Positions 1 to 9,908 of a DNA stretch of 64,000 nucleotides are shown here, piece after piece (the stretch's first letter is position 1; each line of letters begins with the position of its first letter). The stretch spans positions 62,001 through 126,000 of the forward strand of contig NZ_FOVG01000005.1 of the NCBI RefSeq assembly GCF_900115075.1, given 5' to 3'. A program made the translations under genes and the position numbers. The notes beneath the pieces were generated by a model, which had not been told where the DNA came from, searched no databases, and was given only the letters and a program-made list of their open reading frames with translations. Origin of the DNA: Candidatus Pantoea varia (GTDB lineage: Bacteria; Pseudomonadota; Gammaproteobacteria; Enterobacterales; Enterobacteriaceae).

Positions 1-183
1 ACAGATATCGACCTGCTCAAAACAGAAGCGGGCCGAGTTGGCCACACTGGTGAGTGACGCCAGATTTCCGGCGTAGCTGAGTTTATCGACTACCACGACC
101 TGATGTTCGGTTTCTGCGATCAGAAAGCGCACCAGAGCCGAGCCGATAAAACCGGCCCCGCCCGTGATCAGAAAGCGCTTCAT
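1..183 (-). CDS. rffG: dTDP-glucose 4,6-dehydratase, N-terminal fragment cut by window edge
   Basis: RffG converts dTDP-glucose to dTDP-4-keto-6-deoxyglucose, feeding the Fuc4NAc branch of enterobacterial common antigen (ECA) synthesis in the cytoplasm. Only about the first 61 codons are inside the window. They begin [15 protein letters not shown], with the Rossmann GGxGFIG NAD-binding motif at residues 8-13, followed by [11 protein letters not shown], which is typical of this family. The start ATG (181-183) overlaps the wecC stop as ATGA, so the gene is translationally coupled as the next gene of the wec operon. The rest of the protein lies upstream of position 1. The paralogue rfbB (rmlB) has the same reaction, but the wecC neighbour points to rffG. 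Confidence 0.93.
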   Translation of the reverse strand, partial: MKRFLITGGAGFIGSALVRFLIAETEHQVVVVDKLSYAGNLASLTSVANSARFCFEQVDIC

Positions 184-1439
184 CGCCATACACCTTTGGT
201 GTCGACAATCCAGTTCTGCTGAACGTCGGCGGCATCAATGGCGCGGAAGGCGCGGTGATCGACCAGCATCACCAGAATATCAGCCTGGGCCAGCGCCTGC
301 TCGCAGGATACCAGTCCGGCTTTATCCGCCAGCGAGTCTGCAAGCTGCTCAATATGGGGTTCAACCACCCAGGTTGTGCCGCTGTGCCACTCTGCAATCT
401 TCTGTGCCACACCGACAGCCGGACTTTCGCGCAGGTCGTCGATATTCGGTTTAAAGGCCAGGCCAAAGCAGGCGATAGTGATATCGCTGGCACGCTTGCC
501 GGTCTGTGTCAGACAATCCGCCAGCGCGGTTTTCACCTGGTCCAGCACCCACTGCGGCTTGGCGTCATTCACCTCGCGCGCGGTGCGGATCAGGCGGGCT
601 AATTCCGGATTCTGCGCCACGATAAACCAGGGATCGACGGCGATACAGTGACCACCGACGCCTGGACCCGGCTGCAGAATGTTGACGCGCGGATGGCGAT
701 TCGCCAGCGCAATCAGCTCCCAGACGTTGATCCCCTGTTCGGCACAAATCAGCGACAGCTCATTGGCAAAGGCGATATTCACGTCACGGAAGCTGTTTTC
801 TGTCAGCTTGCACATCTCGGCGGTACGGGCGTTGGTCTCAACGCATTCGCCTTTTAAAAACAGCCGATAGAGTTCGCTGGCACGGGCAGAACAGGCAGGC
901 GTCATGCCGCCAATCACCCGGTCGTTGTTAATCAGCTCAACCATCACCTGACCAGGCAGCACGCGCTCCGGGCAGTAGGCGACAAAAATATCGGGTGTAT
1001 CACCGTGCTGCGGAAAGCGCAGGTCGGGACGCGCCGCCGCCAGCCAGTCGGCCATCTGTTCGGTGCTGCCCACTGGTGAGGTCGACTCCAGGATGACCAG
1101 ATCGCCCTTCTTCAGAACCGGTGCGATCGACTCCGCCGCTGCTTTCACAAAGCGCAGGTCGGGCTGATGCTCATCTTTAAACGGGGTCGGTACAGCGATC
1201 AGAAAGGCGTCGGCGGGTTCAGGCTGGGTGGTGGCGCGCAGGTCTCCGCGCGTAACGGCCGCATGCACGACCCGATCTAAATCGGGTTCCACGATGTGAA
1301 TCGCGCCACGATTGATGGTTTCAACGGCGCGCGCATTGATATCCACGCCCACCACTTTTTTTCCCTTTGAGGCAAAAACGGCTGCCGTCGGCAGCCCAAT
1401 GTATCCCAGTCCAATCACGGAGATGGTTTCAAAACTCAT
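180..1439 (-). CDS. wecC: UDP-N-acetyl-D-mannosamine dehydrogenase
   Basis: WecC oxidises UDP-ManNAc to UDP-ManNAcA with two NAD+, supplying the second sugar of the ECA trisaccharide. The 419-residue protein (E. coli about 420) opens with the NAD-binding motif [12 protein letters not shown] at residues 8-19. The catalytic-cysteine motif [11 protein letters not shown] lies around residue 260, and the C-terminal UDP-binding domain contains [16 protein letters not shown]. This is the three-domain UDP-glucose/GDP-mannose dehydrogenase layout. It overlaps wecB by 4 bases upstream and rffG by 4 bases downstream, as expected for a tightly coupled operon. Assignment over other UDP-sugar dehydrogenases rests on the wecA-wzzE-wecB context. 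Confidence 0.97.
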   Translation of the reverse strand: MSFETISVIGLGYIGLPTAAVFASKGKKVVGVDINARAVETINRGAIHIVEPDLDRVVHAAVTRGDLRATTQPEPADAFLIAVPTPFKDEHQPDLRFVKAAAESIAPVLKKGDLVILESTSPVGSTEQMADWLAAARPDLRFPQHGDTPDIFVAYCPERVLPGQVMVELINNDRVIGGMTPACSARASELYRLFLKGECVETNARTAEMCKLTENSFRDVNIAFANELSLICAEQGINVWELIALANRHPRVNILQPGPGVGGHCIAVDPWFIVAQNPELARLIRTAREVNDAKPQWVLDQVKTALADCLTQTGKRASDITIACFGLAFKPNIDDLRESPAVGVAQKIAEWHSGTTWVVEPHIEQLADSLADKAGLVSCEQALAQADILVMLVDHRAFRAIDAADVQQNWIVDTKGVWR

Positions 1440-2566
1440 AATTCGGCTCTGTTATCTTTTAAGGCTTGTAAAATTCGACCACAGGCTTTGCCATCGCCAT
1501 AAGGATTATGGGCGTGGCTCATCGCCTGCCAGGCATCGTCGTCGTTCAGCAATTCGCTGACACTGGCCACGATTCTGGCGATATCTGTTCCCACCAGTTT
1601 GACGGTACCGGCATCGACCGCTTCGGGGCGCTCGGTGGTATCACGCATCACCAGCACCGGTTTACCCAGCGAAGGCGCCTCCTCCTGAATGCCGCCGGAA
1701 TCGGTAAGGATCAGCCAGGCGCGGTTCATCAGCCAGACAAAAGGCAGGTACTCCTGCGGTTCAATCAGGATGATATTCTCAATGCCGCTAAGTATCCGGT
1801 TGACCGGCTCGCTGACATTGGGATTGAGGTGTACCGGATAGACGATCTGCGCCTCGGGATGCTGGCGGGCAATCTGCGCCAGTGCGCTGCAGATACGTTC
1901 AAAACCGCCGCCAAAGCTTTCACGGCGATGACCGGTGACCAGCACCAGTTTCTTATGCGGGTCGAGAAACGGATAGCGCGCCGCTAACTGTGCATTCAGA
2001 TTGCTGTCATCCAGCACCCTGTCGCGAACCCACAGCAGCGCATCAATAACCGTATTACCGGTCACAATGATGCGCGAGTCGGGCAGATTTTCCTGCAACA
2101 GGTTCTGCCGCGATTGCAGGGTTGGAGTGAAGTGCAGACGGGCAAGATGGCCGGTGAGCTTACGGTTACCCTCTTCCGGCCACGGCGAGGCGAGATCGCC
2201 GGTACGCAGACCGGCCTCCACATGCCCCACTGGAATTTGCTGATAGAAAGCCGCCAGGCTCGCCGCCAGTGTGGTGGTGGTATCACCATGCACCAGCACG
2301 ATGTCCGGTTTGAAGTCGAGCAGAACGGTTTTCATGCCCTCTAAAATGCGGCAGGTAATCTCGGTCAGCCCCTGCTCAGGACGCATAATGTTGAGATCGT
2401 AGTCCGGTTCCAGCTTGAACAGACGCAGCACCTGATCCAGCATTTCGCGATGCTGTGCGGTGACGCACAGTCGCGACTCAAAAGCGGGATCCTGCGACAA
2501 CGCCTGAACCAGCGGGGCCATTTTAATCGCTTCGGGGCGAGTACCAAATACCGTCAGAACTTTCAC
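1436..2566 (-). CDS. wecB: UDP-N-acetylglucosamine 2-epimerase (GTG start)
   Basis: WecB is the non-hydrolysing epimerase that turns UDP-GlcNAc into UDP-ManNAc for ECA. The protein begins [18 protein letters not shown] and contains [31 protein letters not shown] and [11 protein letters not shown], all signatures of this family. I choose the GTG at 2566, giving 376 residues, because that equals the E. coli length and a GAGAG Shine-Dalgarno sits about 9 bases upstream. An in-frame ATG at 2584 would add only six residues (MSERNS) and has a poorer ribosome site. The gene overlaps wecC by 4 bases and starts 10 bases after the wzzE stop. wecB also supplies UDP-ManNAc to other surface polymers in relatives. 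Confidence 0.95.
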   Translation of the reverse strand: MKVLTVFGTRPEAIKMAPLVQALSQDPAFESRLCVTAQHREMLDQVLRLFKLEPDYDLNIMRPEQGLTEITCRILEGMKTVLLDFKPDIVLVHGDTTTTLAASLAAFYQQIPVGHVEAGLRTGDLASPWPEEGNRKLTGHLARLHFTPTLQSRQNLLQENLPDSRIIVTGNTVIDALLWVRDRVLDDSNLNAQLAARYPFLDPHKKLVLVTGHRRESFGGGFERICSALAQIARQHPEAQIVYPVHLNPNVSEPVNRILSGIENIILIEPQEYLPFVWLMNRAWLILTDSGGIQEEAPSLGKPVLVMRDTTERPEAVDAGTVKLVGTDIARIVASVSELLNDDDAWQAMSHAHNPYGDGKACGRILQALKDNRAEL

Positions 2567-2576
2567 ACTGTTTCTC

Positions 2577-3626
2577 TCACTCATGCGTGTCTGACATCAG
2601 ACGCGGACGACGTGCCAGCGCCACTCCCGCGCCTGTTAATGCCCCAACGGCACCCCACATAATCATCATGAACAGACGTCGCGGACTGTCACGTGATACC
2701 GGCTCTTCCGGCGTACGCAGATAACGGTAGGTCTGGAACTTGCTGTTCAGTTTTGGCCCGGTCTGCAGCGTGGTCAGCATTGCTCTGTTCTGATCATAGC
2801 TGATATCAAAGCTCGGACCGGTGGCGCGCAGGGTATCCAGCTGTCCCTGTAAAACAGGCTGGCCCAGCAGAAACAGATCGCTGTCCGCCAGGTTCTCACC
2901 CACTTCGCGCGTCTGCTTCTCATTGATGCCCTGCTGACTGGCGATCTTCAGCGCCTGCTCCAGCCGATGCTGCTGGCGCTCGAATACCGCGTTAGCCACA
3001 TCTTCCTGACGCTTCACCTGCGCCTGCAACTGGTCGGAACGCGCCCGCCAGGCGCCTTTTAACTCATCGTTCAGATGACGCGCGGCGCGCTCACTGGCGT
3101 AAGCGATGTACTGACGCAGCAGATTGTTGGCGTCGCCGGCCGTTTCCGCTTTGAGTTTGACGTTATCAGGCAGGTTATGTGCCGCGTCAGCGGGCGTGAA
3201 CAGGATATTGCCGATCATATCGTCGAGCAGCGCGGCATCGTTATGCGCATTGCCGGTTTTACGACTTTTGAAGTAATCCGTCTGCTGCCAGAACTCACGA
3301 CGCGTATCCCACGAGGCGAGTTGCATGGTGAACTCCTGATAGACCTGATCCATCACCGTCGGTGACGGCGCTGCCAGGGTCAGGGCGTTGTTGCGCACAT
3401 CAAGATTGGTCAGGAACTGCTGCTGCGCATAGTAAGAACCCAGCATGTTCACCGTCGGACGATCGGTGATCGCCGTGGTGCTCCAGACCTGTTTCAGCAA
3501 CAGTGTGACCAGCCAGGCGACCAGAGCAAACAGCAGCGCCAGCCCGACAATCCAGCGCTTGCCACGCCATAAACGGCAGCTCAGGCCGCGAATATCCAGT
3601 TCGTTGTCCACAACGTCAGAAGGCAT
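2577..3626 (-). CDS. wzzE: ECA polysaccharide chain-length modulator
   Basis: WzzE is an inner-membrane polysaccharide co-polymerase that sets the modal chain length of ECA made by the Wzy polymerase. The 349-residue protein has the family layout. A short cytoplasmic N-terminus is followed by a membrane segment (about 28-48, [19 protein letters not shown]). Then comes a long, partly coiled-coil periplasmic domain rich in Gln and Ala, and a second membrane segment near the C-terminus (about 319-340), preceded by the Pro-containing stretch [13 protein letters not shown]. The gene lies between wecA and wecB as in E. coli. It is a little more diverged than its enzymatic neighbours, which is usual for this family. 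Confidence 0.93.
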   Translation of the reverse strand: MPSDVVDNELDIRGLSCRLWRGKRWIVGLALLFALVAWLVTLLLKQVWSTTAITDRPTVNMLGSYYAQQQFLTNLDVRNNALTLAAPSPTVMDQVYQEFTMQLASWDTRREFWQQTDYFKSRKTGNAHNDAALLDDMIGNILFTPADAAHNLPDNVKLKAETAGDANNLLRQYIAYASERAARHLNDELKGAWRARSDQLQAQVKRQEDVANAVFERQQHRLEQALKIASQQGINEKQTREVGENLADSDLFLLGQPVLQGQLDTLRATGPSFDISYDQNRAMLTTLQTGPKLNSKFQTYRYLRTPEEPVSRDSPRRLFMMIMWGAVGALTGAGVALARRPRLMSDTHE

Positions 3627-3656
3627 GGCAGAGTTATCCTTTAATCAGCATCGGGT

Positions 3657-4751
3657 TCATTTGTTTTTTGCTTCGCGGTAATGGCTCAGACGACGCTTGA
3701 TACGCCGGATACGTCGCGCCACGCGCCACGCATGTTTCAGGCAGTAGCCGTAAACCATAAAGGCGCCCAGGAATAGCAGCAGCATCACCCACTCCGGGAT
3801 GAAGGCCAGATACTCACCCAGCACACCGATACCGGCGAGGATCGCCGCCGCAACAGTGATCAGCACAAAGGCCTGACGCGAGGTAAAGCCGGCACGCATA
3901 ATCAGATGGTGGATGTGCTGGCGGTCAGCCGAGAACGGGCTCATGCCTTTACGCAGGCGACGATACATAATCGCCACCATATCCATCAGCGGAATGGCGA
4001 TGAGCCACAGGGCAGTGACAGGCGTAATGGGATGACTCAGACCCTGCGTTGTTTCCAGCAGAATCCAGATAATGGTGAAACCGATCATGGTGCTGCCGGC
4101 ATCGCCCATAAAGACTTTGAAGCGGCGGCCAAGGAAACCGAGGTTAAGCAGGATATAGGGCAGCGTAGCGGCAATCATCGCAAAACACCACATCGCAAGG
4201 CTAGTCTGGCCGTCGAAGTAGAGGATGATGCCCATTGCGGCAAAGGTGACTGAGGAGAGTCCGCCCAGCAGACCATCGATCCCATCCACCATATTAAAGG
4301 CGTTGATCGCGGCCCAGACGGCAAACAGGGTCAGCACATAACCGAAGGGTCCGACGATAAGCTCGAACGGGCCGACGATAAAGCCCAGGCTGAGCAGATA
4401 GAGTTTTGCGCCAAACATCATCACCAGGGCGACAATGGCCTGCACGACCGCGCGGAATTTGACGCTGATATCGAAACGGTCATCCAGTGCGCCAACCAGC
4501 ACCAGAACACCCGCGCAGCCCAGATAGAGCAGCGCGTGGGGCAAATAGTAGTTGGTAATGGCAAACGTGAAGCAGATACCTGCGAACACAGAGATGCCGC
4601 CCACCAACGGAATCGCGCCATGATGGCGTTTACGTGAGTTAGGCTTATCAACTAAACCAATTTTTTTAGCTGCTTTTCGAGCAAAAAAGAGGAAAGCCAG
4701 GGAAAAGAGAAAAATTAAACCAAGCTCAGTACTCATAGTGAGTAAATTCAC
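3657..4751 (-). CDS. wecA: Undecaprenyl-phosphate GlcNAc-1-phosphate transferase (GTG start)
   Basis: WecA transfers GlcNAc-1-phosphate from UDP-GlcNAc to undecaprenyl phosphate, the first step of ECA and of many O antigens, at the cytoplasmic face of the inner membrane. The 364-residue sequence is strongly hydrophobic with about eleven membrane segments. It carries the PNPT-family motifs: LDDRFDIS (Asp pair near residues 90-91), NAFNMVDGIDGLLGG, KVFMGDAGS and the cytoplasmic His motif DRQHIHHLIM. Translation begins at GTG (4749-4751), reading as MNLLTMSTEL, the same N-terminus as in E. coli. It is the first gene of the wecA-wzzE-wecB-wecC-rffG operon, so the operon promoter should lie between 4752 and the rho terminators. 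Confidence 0.97.
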   Translation of the reverse strand: MNLLTMSTELGLIFLFSLAFLFFARKAAKKIGLVDKPNSRKRHHGAIPLVGGISVFAGICFTFAITNYYLPHALLYLGCAGVLVLVGALDDRFDISVKFRAVVQAIVALVMMFGAKLYLLSLGFIVGPFELIVGPFGYVLTLFAVWAAINAFNMVDGIDGLLGGLSSVTFAAMGIILYFDGQTSLAMWCFAMIAATLPYILLNLGFLGRRFKVFMGDAGSTMIGFTIIWILLETTQGLSHPITPVTALWLIAIPLMDMVAIMYRRLRKGMSPFSADRQHIHHLIMRAGFTSRQAFVLITVAAAILAGIGVLGEYLAFIPEWVMLLLFLGAFMVYGYCLKHAWRVARRIRRIKRRLSHYREAKNK

Positions 4752-4926
4752 GTTAAACGCTCTCAGCTAACATCCCGCACAACGATACGCGAAAAAACGC
4801 GGCAATCGCGGTGTCGGATTCCGAATTCTGCATAAAGAGACAGACGAACGGTCAAAAATTCGCCATCACTACCACAGTCATTATAAATGCTCCTGCCAGT
4901 GTTCAATCCTATAGCTCACAAATGAA

Positions 4927-4950
4927 AAACGCCACGTTGAGACGTGGCGT
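4927..4950 (-). terminator. Second of two tandem Rho-independent terminators after rho
   Basis: On the minus strand ACGCCACG, a 6-base loop (TCTCAA) and CGTGGCGT form a perfect 8-bp stem followed by TTTT. It lies 29-53 bases beyond the first terminator, so it would catch read-through from rho before the wecA promoter region. Confidence 0.75.
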
Positions 4951-4978
4951 AAGGTCGATTTTCTGCGAATCTGGACTT

Positions 4979-5003
4979 AAAAAAGCCGAATCTGTGGTTC
5001 GGC
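4979..5003 (-). terminator. Rho-independent terminator of rho
   Basis: On the minus strand GCCGAA, loop CCACAGA and TTCGGC form a stem directly followed by six T residues. It lies 15 bases after the rho stop codon. Confidence 0.88.
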
Positions 5004-5017
5004 CTGGCAGTATCGGA

Positions 5018-6277
5018 TTATGAACGCTTCATCATGTCGAAGAATTCATCATTAGTTTTGGTCATCGCCAGCTTGTTGATGAGGAATTCCATTGCGTCGA
5101 TTTCGCCCATTGGGTGAATAATCTTACGCAGGATCCACATCTTCTGCAGCTCTTCCTGAGAGGTGAGCAGCTCTTCTTTACGTGTACCAGAACGGTTGTA
5201 ATCAATCGCCGGGAAGACACGCTTTTCAGCGATTTTACGAGCGAGATGAAGTTCCATGTTACCGGTACCTTTAAACTCTTCGTAAATGACTTCATCCATC
5301 TTCGAACCAGTGTCAACCAGCGCGGTTGCGATGATGGTCAGGCTACCGCCCTCTTCCACGTTACGTGCAGCACCAAAGAAACGCTTTGGACGATGCAGGG
5401 CGTTGGCATCCACACCACCGGTCAGGACTTTACCTGAAGCAGGAACCACGGTGTTGTAGGCACGCGCCAGACGTGTGATTGAGTCGAGCAGGATGATGAC
5501 ATCTTTCTTGTGTTCAACCAGACGCTTGGCCTTCTCGATCACCATTTCAGCAACCTGAACGTGGCGTGAAGCTGGCTCATCGAAGGTTGAGGCGATAACT
5601 TCGCCTTTCACCAGACGCTGCATCTCGGTCACTTCTTCCGGGCGCTCATCGATCAGCAGTACCATCAGGGTACAGTCCGGATAGTTGTGCGCCAGGCTCT
5701 GCGCGATGTTCTGCAGCAGCATGGTTTTACCGGCTTTCGGTGGTGCAACAATCAGACCACGCTGGCCACGACCAATTGGCGACGCCAGATCCAGTACGCG
5801 AGCGGTTAAATCTTCCGTTGAGCCATTACCCCGCTCCATACGCAGACGCTTGTTTGCGTGCAGCGGCGTGAGGTTTTCGAACAGAATCTTATTACGCGCG
5901 TTTTCCGGCTTGTCGTAGTTAACTTCGTTAACTTTCAGCAGCGCAAAATAACGTTCACCTTCTTTTGGTGGACGGATTTTGCCAGAGATGGTGTCACCCG
6001 TGCGGAGGTTGAAGCGGCGAATCTGGCTGGGGGAAACGTAGATATCATCAGGACCGGCGAGGTAGGAGCTGTCTCCGGAACGGAGGAATCCAAAACCATC
6101 CTGAAGGATCTCCAGCACGCCATCACCGAAGATGTCTTCGCCGCTTTTCGCGTGCTGCTTCAGGATTGAAAAGATAATGTCCTGCTTGCGCATACGAGCC
6201 TGGTTTTCCAGTCCCATATTTTCGCCGAGAGTAACCAGCTCAGCAACCGGCGTATTCTTTAATTCGGTAAGATTCAT
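5018..6277 (-). CDS. rho: Transcription termination factor Rho
   Basis: Rho is the hexameric RNA-dependent ATPase/helicase that ends untranslated transcripts. The protein has 419 residues, the E. coli length, and begins [15 protein letters not shown]. The N-terminal RNA-binding OB fold includes the FGFLR motif and [10 protein letters not shown]. The RecA-like motor has Walker [17 protein letters not shown] (about 173-188), Walker [17 protein letters not shown], the Q-loop [10 protein letters not shown], and the conserved Arg finger region. The ATG overlaps the TGA of an open leader frame. Upstream lies a long untranslated leader with a good sigma70 promoter. Two intrinsic terminators follow the gene. 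Confidence 0.98.
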   Translation of the reverse strand: MNLTELKNTPVAELVTLGENMGLENQARMRKQDIIFSILKQHAKSGEDIFGDGVLEILQDGFGFLRSGDSSYLAGPDDIYVSPSQIRRFNLRTGDTISGKIRPPKEGERYFALLKVNEVNYDKPENARNKILFENLTPLHANKRLRMERGNGSTEDLTARVLDLASPIGRGQRGLIVAPPKAGKTMLLQNIAQSLAHNYPDCTLMVLLIDERPEEVTEMQRLVKGEVIASTFDEPASRHVQVAEMVIEKAKRLVEHKKDVIILLDSITRLARAYNTVVPASGKVLTGGVDANALHRPKRFFGAARNVEEGGSLTIIATALVDTGSKMDEVIYEEFKGTGNMELHLARKIAEKRVFPAIDYNRSGTRKEELLTSQEELQKMWILRKIIHPMGEIDAMEFLINKLAMTKTNDEFFDMMKRS

Positions 6278-6384
6278 AGTGATGGGTTCTTAAACTCGGG
6301 GTAATACTCGGAATGTTTGTCGTGAATGGTATGGCAACTAATCCATGCCGTTAATGGCTCTTTTCGGCTCTTCCCGACGATCAT
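6274..6384 (-). CDS. Possible 36-codon rho leader ORF coupled to rho (uncertain)
   Basis: Downstream of the predicted rho promoter an ATG opens a 36-codon frame ([14 protein letters not shown]...) whose TGA overlaps the rho start as ATGA. The arrangement would allow translational coupling. E. coli has a short rhoL leader peptide, but I see no clear sequence resemblance to it, and I see no strong Shine-Dalgarno in front of this ATG. The frame remains open further upstream to 6504, before the predicted transcription start. It may be chance. Rho is known in E. coli to autoregulate by early termination in its leader, so translation in the leader would matter if real. Confidence 0.25.
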   Translation of the reverse strand: MIVGKSRKEPLTAWISCHTIHDKHSEYYPEFKNPSL

Positions 6385-6628
6385 CGTATGGAATGGCGAT
6401 CGGTATGCAGGGAGATGTCCGAATGTAATGCCAGAGTTGGAGCTAACCGTAAGATTGCTGAACCGTTCTATCTTTATAAGGTACAGGGCGACAGGGTTCA
6501 ACAAGGGAAAACTTTAGATGCTAACTACAAGGTAAGTTCGTAATGCAGTGTTGGTAACTTAGCACGCCTGAAAGTGAACGTCCAGCAGCAGGAGATAAAT
6601 TCACCACTGCCAGACATTCAGTCCTGAG
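6278..6628 (-). promoter_or_regulatory. rho leader and promoter region between trxA and rho
   Basis: This is a 351-bp interval without a recognised gene. From the predicted transcription start (about 6466) it provides a leader of roughly 190 bases for rho. The leader is fairly C-rich and G-poor in places on the minus strand, which suits Rho loading and autoregulation, known for E. coli rho. The trxA-proximal part (6502-6628) shows no convincing intrinsic terminator for trxA. Confidence 0.6.
6473..6501 (-). promoter_or_regulatory. Predicted sigma70 promoter of rho
   Basis: On the minus strand a -35 element TTGAAC (6496-6501) is separated by exactly 17 bases from the -10 element TATAAA (6473-6478). 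The match to TTGACA/TATAAT is 4/6 and 5/6. The position upstream of the long rho leader supports it. Confidence 0.6.
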
Positions 6629-6961
6629 TTACGCCAGATTGGCGTTCAGGAACTCTTTCAGCTGGCCTTTAGACAGCGCGCCCACTTTGGTCGCGGCGAC
6701 TTCGCCATTTTTAAACAGCAGCAGCGTCGGGATACCACGAATGCCATACTTCGGTGCCGTGCCTGGGTTATCATCAATATTCAGCTTAGCGATGGTCAGC
6801 TTCCCATCATACTCTTCTGCAACTTCATCAAGGATTGGCGCGATCATTTTGCAAGGACCACACCATTCAGCCCAGAAATCTACCAGTGTAACGCCGTCGG
6901 CTTTCAGCACGTCGGTGTCGAAACTGTCATCAGTCAGATGAACGATTTTATCGCTGCTCAT
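6629..6961 (-). CDS. trxA: Thioredoxin 1
   Basis: Thioredoxin is the general cytoplasmic protein disulfide reductant, recycled by thioredoxin reductase and serving ribonucleotide reductase, PAPS reductase and peroxidases. The 110-residue protein is nearly identical to E. coli TrxA. It has the active-site WCGPC with Cys34 and Cys37, the buried Asp in VDFWAEW, and the cis-Pro loop [11 protein letters not shown]. It has one extra residue at the N-terminus (MSSDK instead of MSDK). The start faces rhlB across 117 bp, so the two promoters share this divergent region, as in E. coli. Confidence 0.98.
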   Translation of the reverse strand: MSSDKIVHLTDDSFDTDVLKADGVTLVDFWAEWCGPCKMIAPILDEVAEEYDGKLTIAKLNIDDNPGTAPKYGIRGIPTLLLFKNGEVAATKVGALSKGQLKEFLNANLA

Positions 6962-7078
6962 GTTTTACTCCACAAGATTATGCCTGGCGAATTGGCGTAA
7001 AATATACCAATGTTGGTTGACTTTATTTCATCGGATACGCTTTCGTAAAGCGATAGTAAGCTGATATTCTACCACACT

Positions 7079-8371
7079 ATGAGCAAAACACACTTAACTG
7101 AACAGAAGTTTTCCGACTTCGCCCTGCACCCAAAAGTGGTGGAAGCCCTTGATACTAAAGGCTTTCAATACTGCACGCCGATTCAGGCGTTAGCTCTGCC
7201 TTTTACGCTTTCAGGGCGTGATGTAGCAGGCCAGGCGCAAACCGGTACCGGCAAAACGATGGCGTTTCTGACGTCAACGTTTCATCATCTTCTCTCTCAT
7301 CCTGCGGCGGAAGGTCGTCAGGTTAACCAGCCACGGGCATTAATTCTTGCGCCGACGCGTGAACTTGCTGTGCAGATTCATGCAGATGCAGAACCCCTTA
7401 CCGCCTCAACCGGCCTGAAACTGGGTCTCGCCTATGGCGGAGACGGTTATGACAAACAGCTGAAAGTGCTGGAACAGGGCGTGGATATTCTGGTGGCAAC
7501 CACCGGTCGCCTGATCGATTACGCGAAGCAGAATCACGTTAACCTCGGTGCCATTCAGGTCATGGTACTGGACGAAGCCGATCGCATGTTCGATCTCGGC
7601 TTTATTAAAGATATCCGCTGGCTGTTCCGTCGCATGCCGCCGGCAACTCAGCGTCTGAGCATGCTGTTCTCAGCGACCCTCTCCTACCGCGTCCGTGAAC
7701 TGGCGTTTGAGCACATGAACAGTGCTGAATATGTGGAAGTGGAGCCGGAGCAGAAAACCGGCCATCGCATTCAGGAAGAGCTTTTCTATCCGTCTAACGA
7801 AGAGAAAATGCGCCTGCTGCAGACCCTGCTGGAAGAAGAGTGGCCCGATCGCGCCATTATCTTCGCGAACACCAAGCACCGCTGTGAAGATGTCTGGGGC
7901 CACCTGGCTGCGGACGGACACCGTGTTGGCCTGCTGACCGGCGATGTGGCTCAGAAGAAGCGCCTGCGCATTCTGGATGACTTCACCAAAGGTGATGTGG
8001 ATATTCTGGTCGCGACCGATGTTGCGGCTCGCGGTCTGCACATCCCGGCTGTGACCCACGTCTTTAACTACGATCTCCCGGACGACTGTGAAGATTACGT
8101 TCACCGTATTGGCCGTACCGGTCGTGCGGGCGCTAGCGGACACTCAATCAGTCTGGCCTGTGAAGAGTACGCGCTGAACCTGCCTTCGATTGAAGAGTAC
8201 ATTGGCCACAGCATTCCGGTCAGCAAGTACAGCAGCGAAGCGTTGTTAACCGATTTACCGCCGCCTAAGCGTCTGCAGCGTAGCCGTACCGGCAGTGGCC
8301 CGCGTCGCGGGGGAAATAACGCCAATCGTCGCGGTGCTCCACGCAATAACAACCGTAAACGTTCAGGTTAG
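7079..8371 (+). CDS. rhlB: ATP-dependent DEAD-box RNA helicase RhlB
   Basis: RhlB is the helicase partner of RNase E in the RNA degradosome and unwinds structured RNA for decay. The 430-residue protein begins [20 protein letters not shown], which contains the Q motif region. It then shows the DEAD-box series: AQTGTGKT (Walker A, about 57-64), [39 protein letters not shown] and [10 protein letters not shown]. The C-terminal tail is Arg/Asn-rich and basic, which in RhlB aids RNA binding. It is followed after 6 bases by gppA, so the two are likely co-transcribed, as in E. coli. A divergent trxA lies upstream. Confidence 0.98.
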   Translation: MSKTHLTEQKFSDFALHPKVVEALDTKGFQYCTPIQALALPFTLSGRDVAGQAQTGTGKTMAFLTSTFHHLLSHPAAEGRQVNQPRALILAPTRELAVQIHADAEPLTASTGLKLGLAYGGDGYDKQLKVLEQGVDILVATTGRLIDYAKQNHVNLGAIQVMVLDEADRMFDLGFIKDIRWLFRRMPPATQRLSMLFSATLSYRVRELAFEHMNSAEYVEVEPEQKTGHRIQEELFYPSNEEKMRLLQTLLEEEWPDRAIIFANTKHRCEDVWGHLAADGHRVGLLTGDVAQKKRLRILDDFTKGDVDILVATDVAARGLHIPAVTHVFNYDLPDDCEDYVHRIGRTGRAGASGHSISLACEEYALNLPSIEEYIGHSIPVSKYSSEALLTDLPPPKRLQRSRTGSGPRRGGNNANRRGAPRNNNRKRSG

Positions 8372-8377
8372 GGCACC

Positions 8378-9862
8378 ATGCTAAGCGCATCGTCACTTTA
8401 TGCAGCGATCGATTTAGGGTCTAACAGCTTTCATATGTTGGTGGTGCGCGAGGTCTCTGGCAGTATTCAGACCGTCGCAAAAATTAAGCGCAAGGTTCGC
8501 CTTGCTGCCGGTCTGGATAAAAATAACCTGTTGTCAGCCGATGCGATGTCGCGTGGCTGGCATTGCCTCAGACTCTTCTCTGAACAACTGCAGGATATTC
8601 CCCCCGATCAGATTCGCGTGGTGGCGACTGCTACGCTGCGTCTGGCTGCCAATGCGCAGACCTTCCTGGACACGGCTCAACAGATTCTCGGCTGTACTAT
8701 CAACGTCATCAGCGGTGAAGAAGAGGCGCGCCTGATTTATCAGGGCGTGGCCCACACCACCGGCGGTTCCGACCAGCGTTTAGTGGTCGATATCGGCGGC
8801 GGCAGTACCGAGCTGGCCACCGGCGATGGTTCGCACGCGTCGGTGTTGTTCAGCCTGTCGATGGGCTGTGTGACGTGGCTGGAGCGCTTCTTCAGCGATC
8901 GTCACCTGGGAAAAGAGAACTTTGATCAGGCCGAACTGGCGGCGCGTGAAATGATCCAGCCCGTTGCAGCGCAACTGCGTGAGCAGGGCTGGCAGGCCTG
9001 TGTCGGGGCATCCGGCACGGTTCAGGCACTGCAGGAGATCATGGTGGCGCAGGGCATGGATGAGCGCATCACGCTGAATAAACTGCAGCAGTTGAAGCAG
9101 CGCGCCATTCAGTGCGGCAAACTGGAAGAGCTGGAAATCGAAGGGCTGACGCTGGAACGGGCACTGGTATTCCCCAGTGGCCTGTCGATCCTGATCGCCA
9201 TCTTCCAGGAGCTCAGCATTGATAGCATGACGCTGGCGGGCGGCGCACTGCGGGAAGGACTGGTCTACGGCATGCTGCATCTGCCCATCGACCGCGATAT
9301 CCGGACCCGCACGCTGCACAACGTCCAGCGCCGTTTCAGCATCGATGTCGAACAGGCAGACCGCGTGCGTCAGCTGGCAGAAAGCTTCTTCCGCCAGGTT
9401 TCTACACCGTGGAAGCTGGATCAGCGCTGTCGTGAGCTGTTGCTCAGCGCCTGCGCGATCCACGAAATCGGCCTGAGCGTCGACTTCCGTTATGCGCCGC
9501 AGCACGCAGCGTATCTGGTTCGTCACCTCGACCTTCCCGGCTTCACACCGGCGCAGAAGAAGCTGCTGGCCTGTTTGCTGCAAAACCAGAGCGGCAGCAT
9601 CGACCTGGCGTTGCTGACCCAGCAAAACGCCCTGCCGCCGCGTCTGGCGGAACGGATGTGCCGTCTGCTGCGACTGGCGATTATTTTCTCCACCCGCCGT
9701 CGCGACGACACTCTGCCTGCTGTGCGGCTACAGGCAGACGATGATGCCCTGCATCTGACCCTGCCCGCAGGCTGGCTGGAGGCGCATCCGCTGCGCAGCG
9801 AACTGCTGGAGCAGGAAAGCCACTATCAGTCTTACGTCCACTGGTTGTTAACCCTATCGTAA
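8378..9862 (+). CDS. gppA: Guanosine-5'-triphosphate,3'-diphosphate pyrophosphatase
   Basis: GppA hydrolyses pppGpp to ppGpp (and is related to exopolyphosphatase), adjusting the stringent-response alarmone pool. The protein has 494 residues, the E. coli length. The N-terminal actin-like ATPase fold shows [17 protein letters not shown] (phosphate 1 motif) and [11 protein letters not shown] (phosphate 2 motif). The C-terminal part contains the HD-like helical domain with HEIGLSVDF. It sits 6 bases downstream of rhlB and ends before a hairpin at 9875-9895 that separates it from convergent rep. Confidence 0.97.
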   Translation: MLSASSLYAAIDLGSNSFHMLVVREVSGSIQTVAKIKRKVRLAAGLDKNNLLSADAMSRGWHCLRLFSEQLQDIPPDQIRVVATATLRLAANAQTFLDTAQQILGCTINVISGEEEARLIYQGVAHTTGGSDQRLVVDIGGGSTELATGDGSHASVLFSLSMGCVTWLERFFSDRHLGKENFDQAELAAREMIQPVAAQLREQGWQACVGASGTVQALQEIMVAQGMDERITLNKLQQLKQRAIQCGKLEELEIEGLTLERALVFPSGLSILIAIFQELSIDSMTLAGGALREGLVYGMLHLPIDRDIRTRTLHNVQRRFSIDVEQADRVRQLAESFFRQVSTPWKLDQRCRELLLSACAIHEIGLSVDFRYAPQHAAYLVRHLDLPGFTPAQKKLLACLLQNQSGSIDLALLTQQNALPPRLAERMCRLLRLAIIFSTRRRDDTLPAVRLQADDDALHLTLPAGWLEAHPLRSELLEQESHYQSYVHWLLTLS

Positions 9863-9874
9863 TTGCACACGCGT

Positions 9875-9905
9875 GAGGCGAATCTCCTTCGCCTCCTGCT
9901 TTTGG
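9875..9905 (+). terminator. Probable terminator of rhlB-gppA
   Basis: GAGGCGAA, loop TCTCC and TTCGCCTC form an 8-bp stem (9875-9895), followed by CTGCTTTT. The T-tract is short and offset, so termination may be moderate. It separates gppA from convergent rep. Confidence 0.6.
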
Positions 9906-9908
9906 GGT

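Noticed and set aside
8780..9625. 281-codon minus-strand ORF
   Set aside because: It lies fully inside gppA on the opposite strand, has Gln/Arg/His-rich composition typical of antisense frames and no family resemblance.
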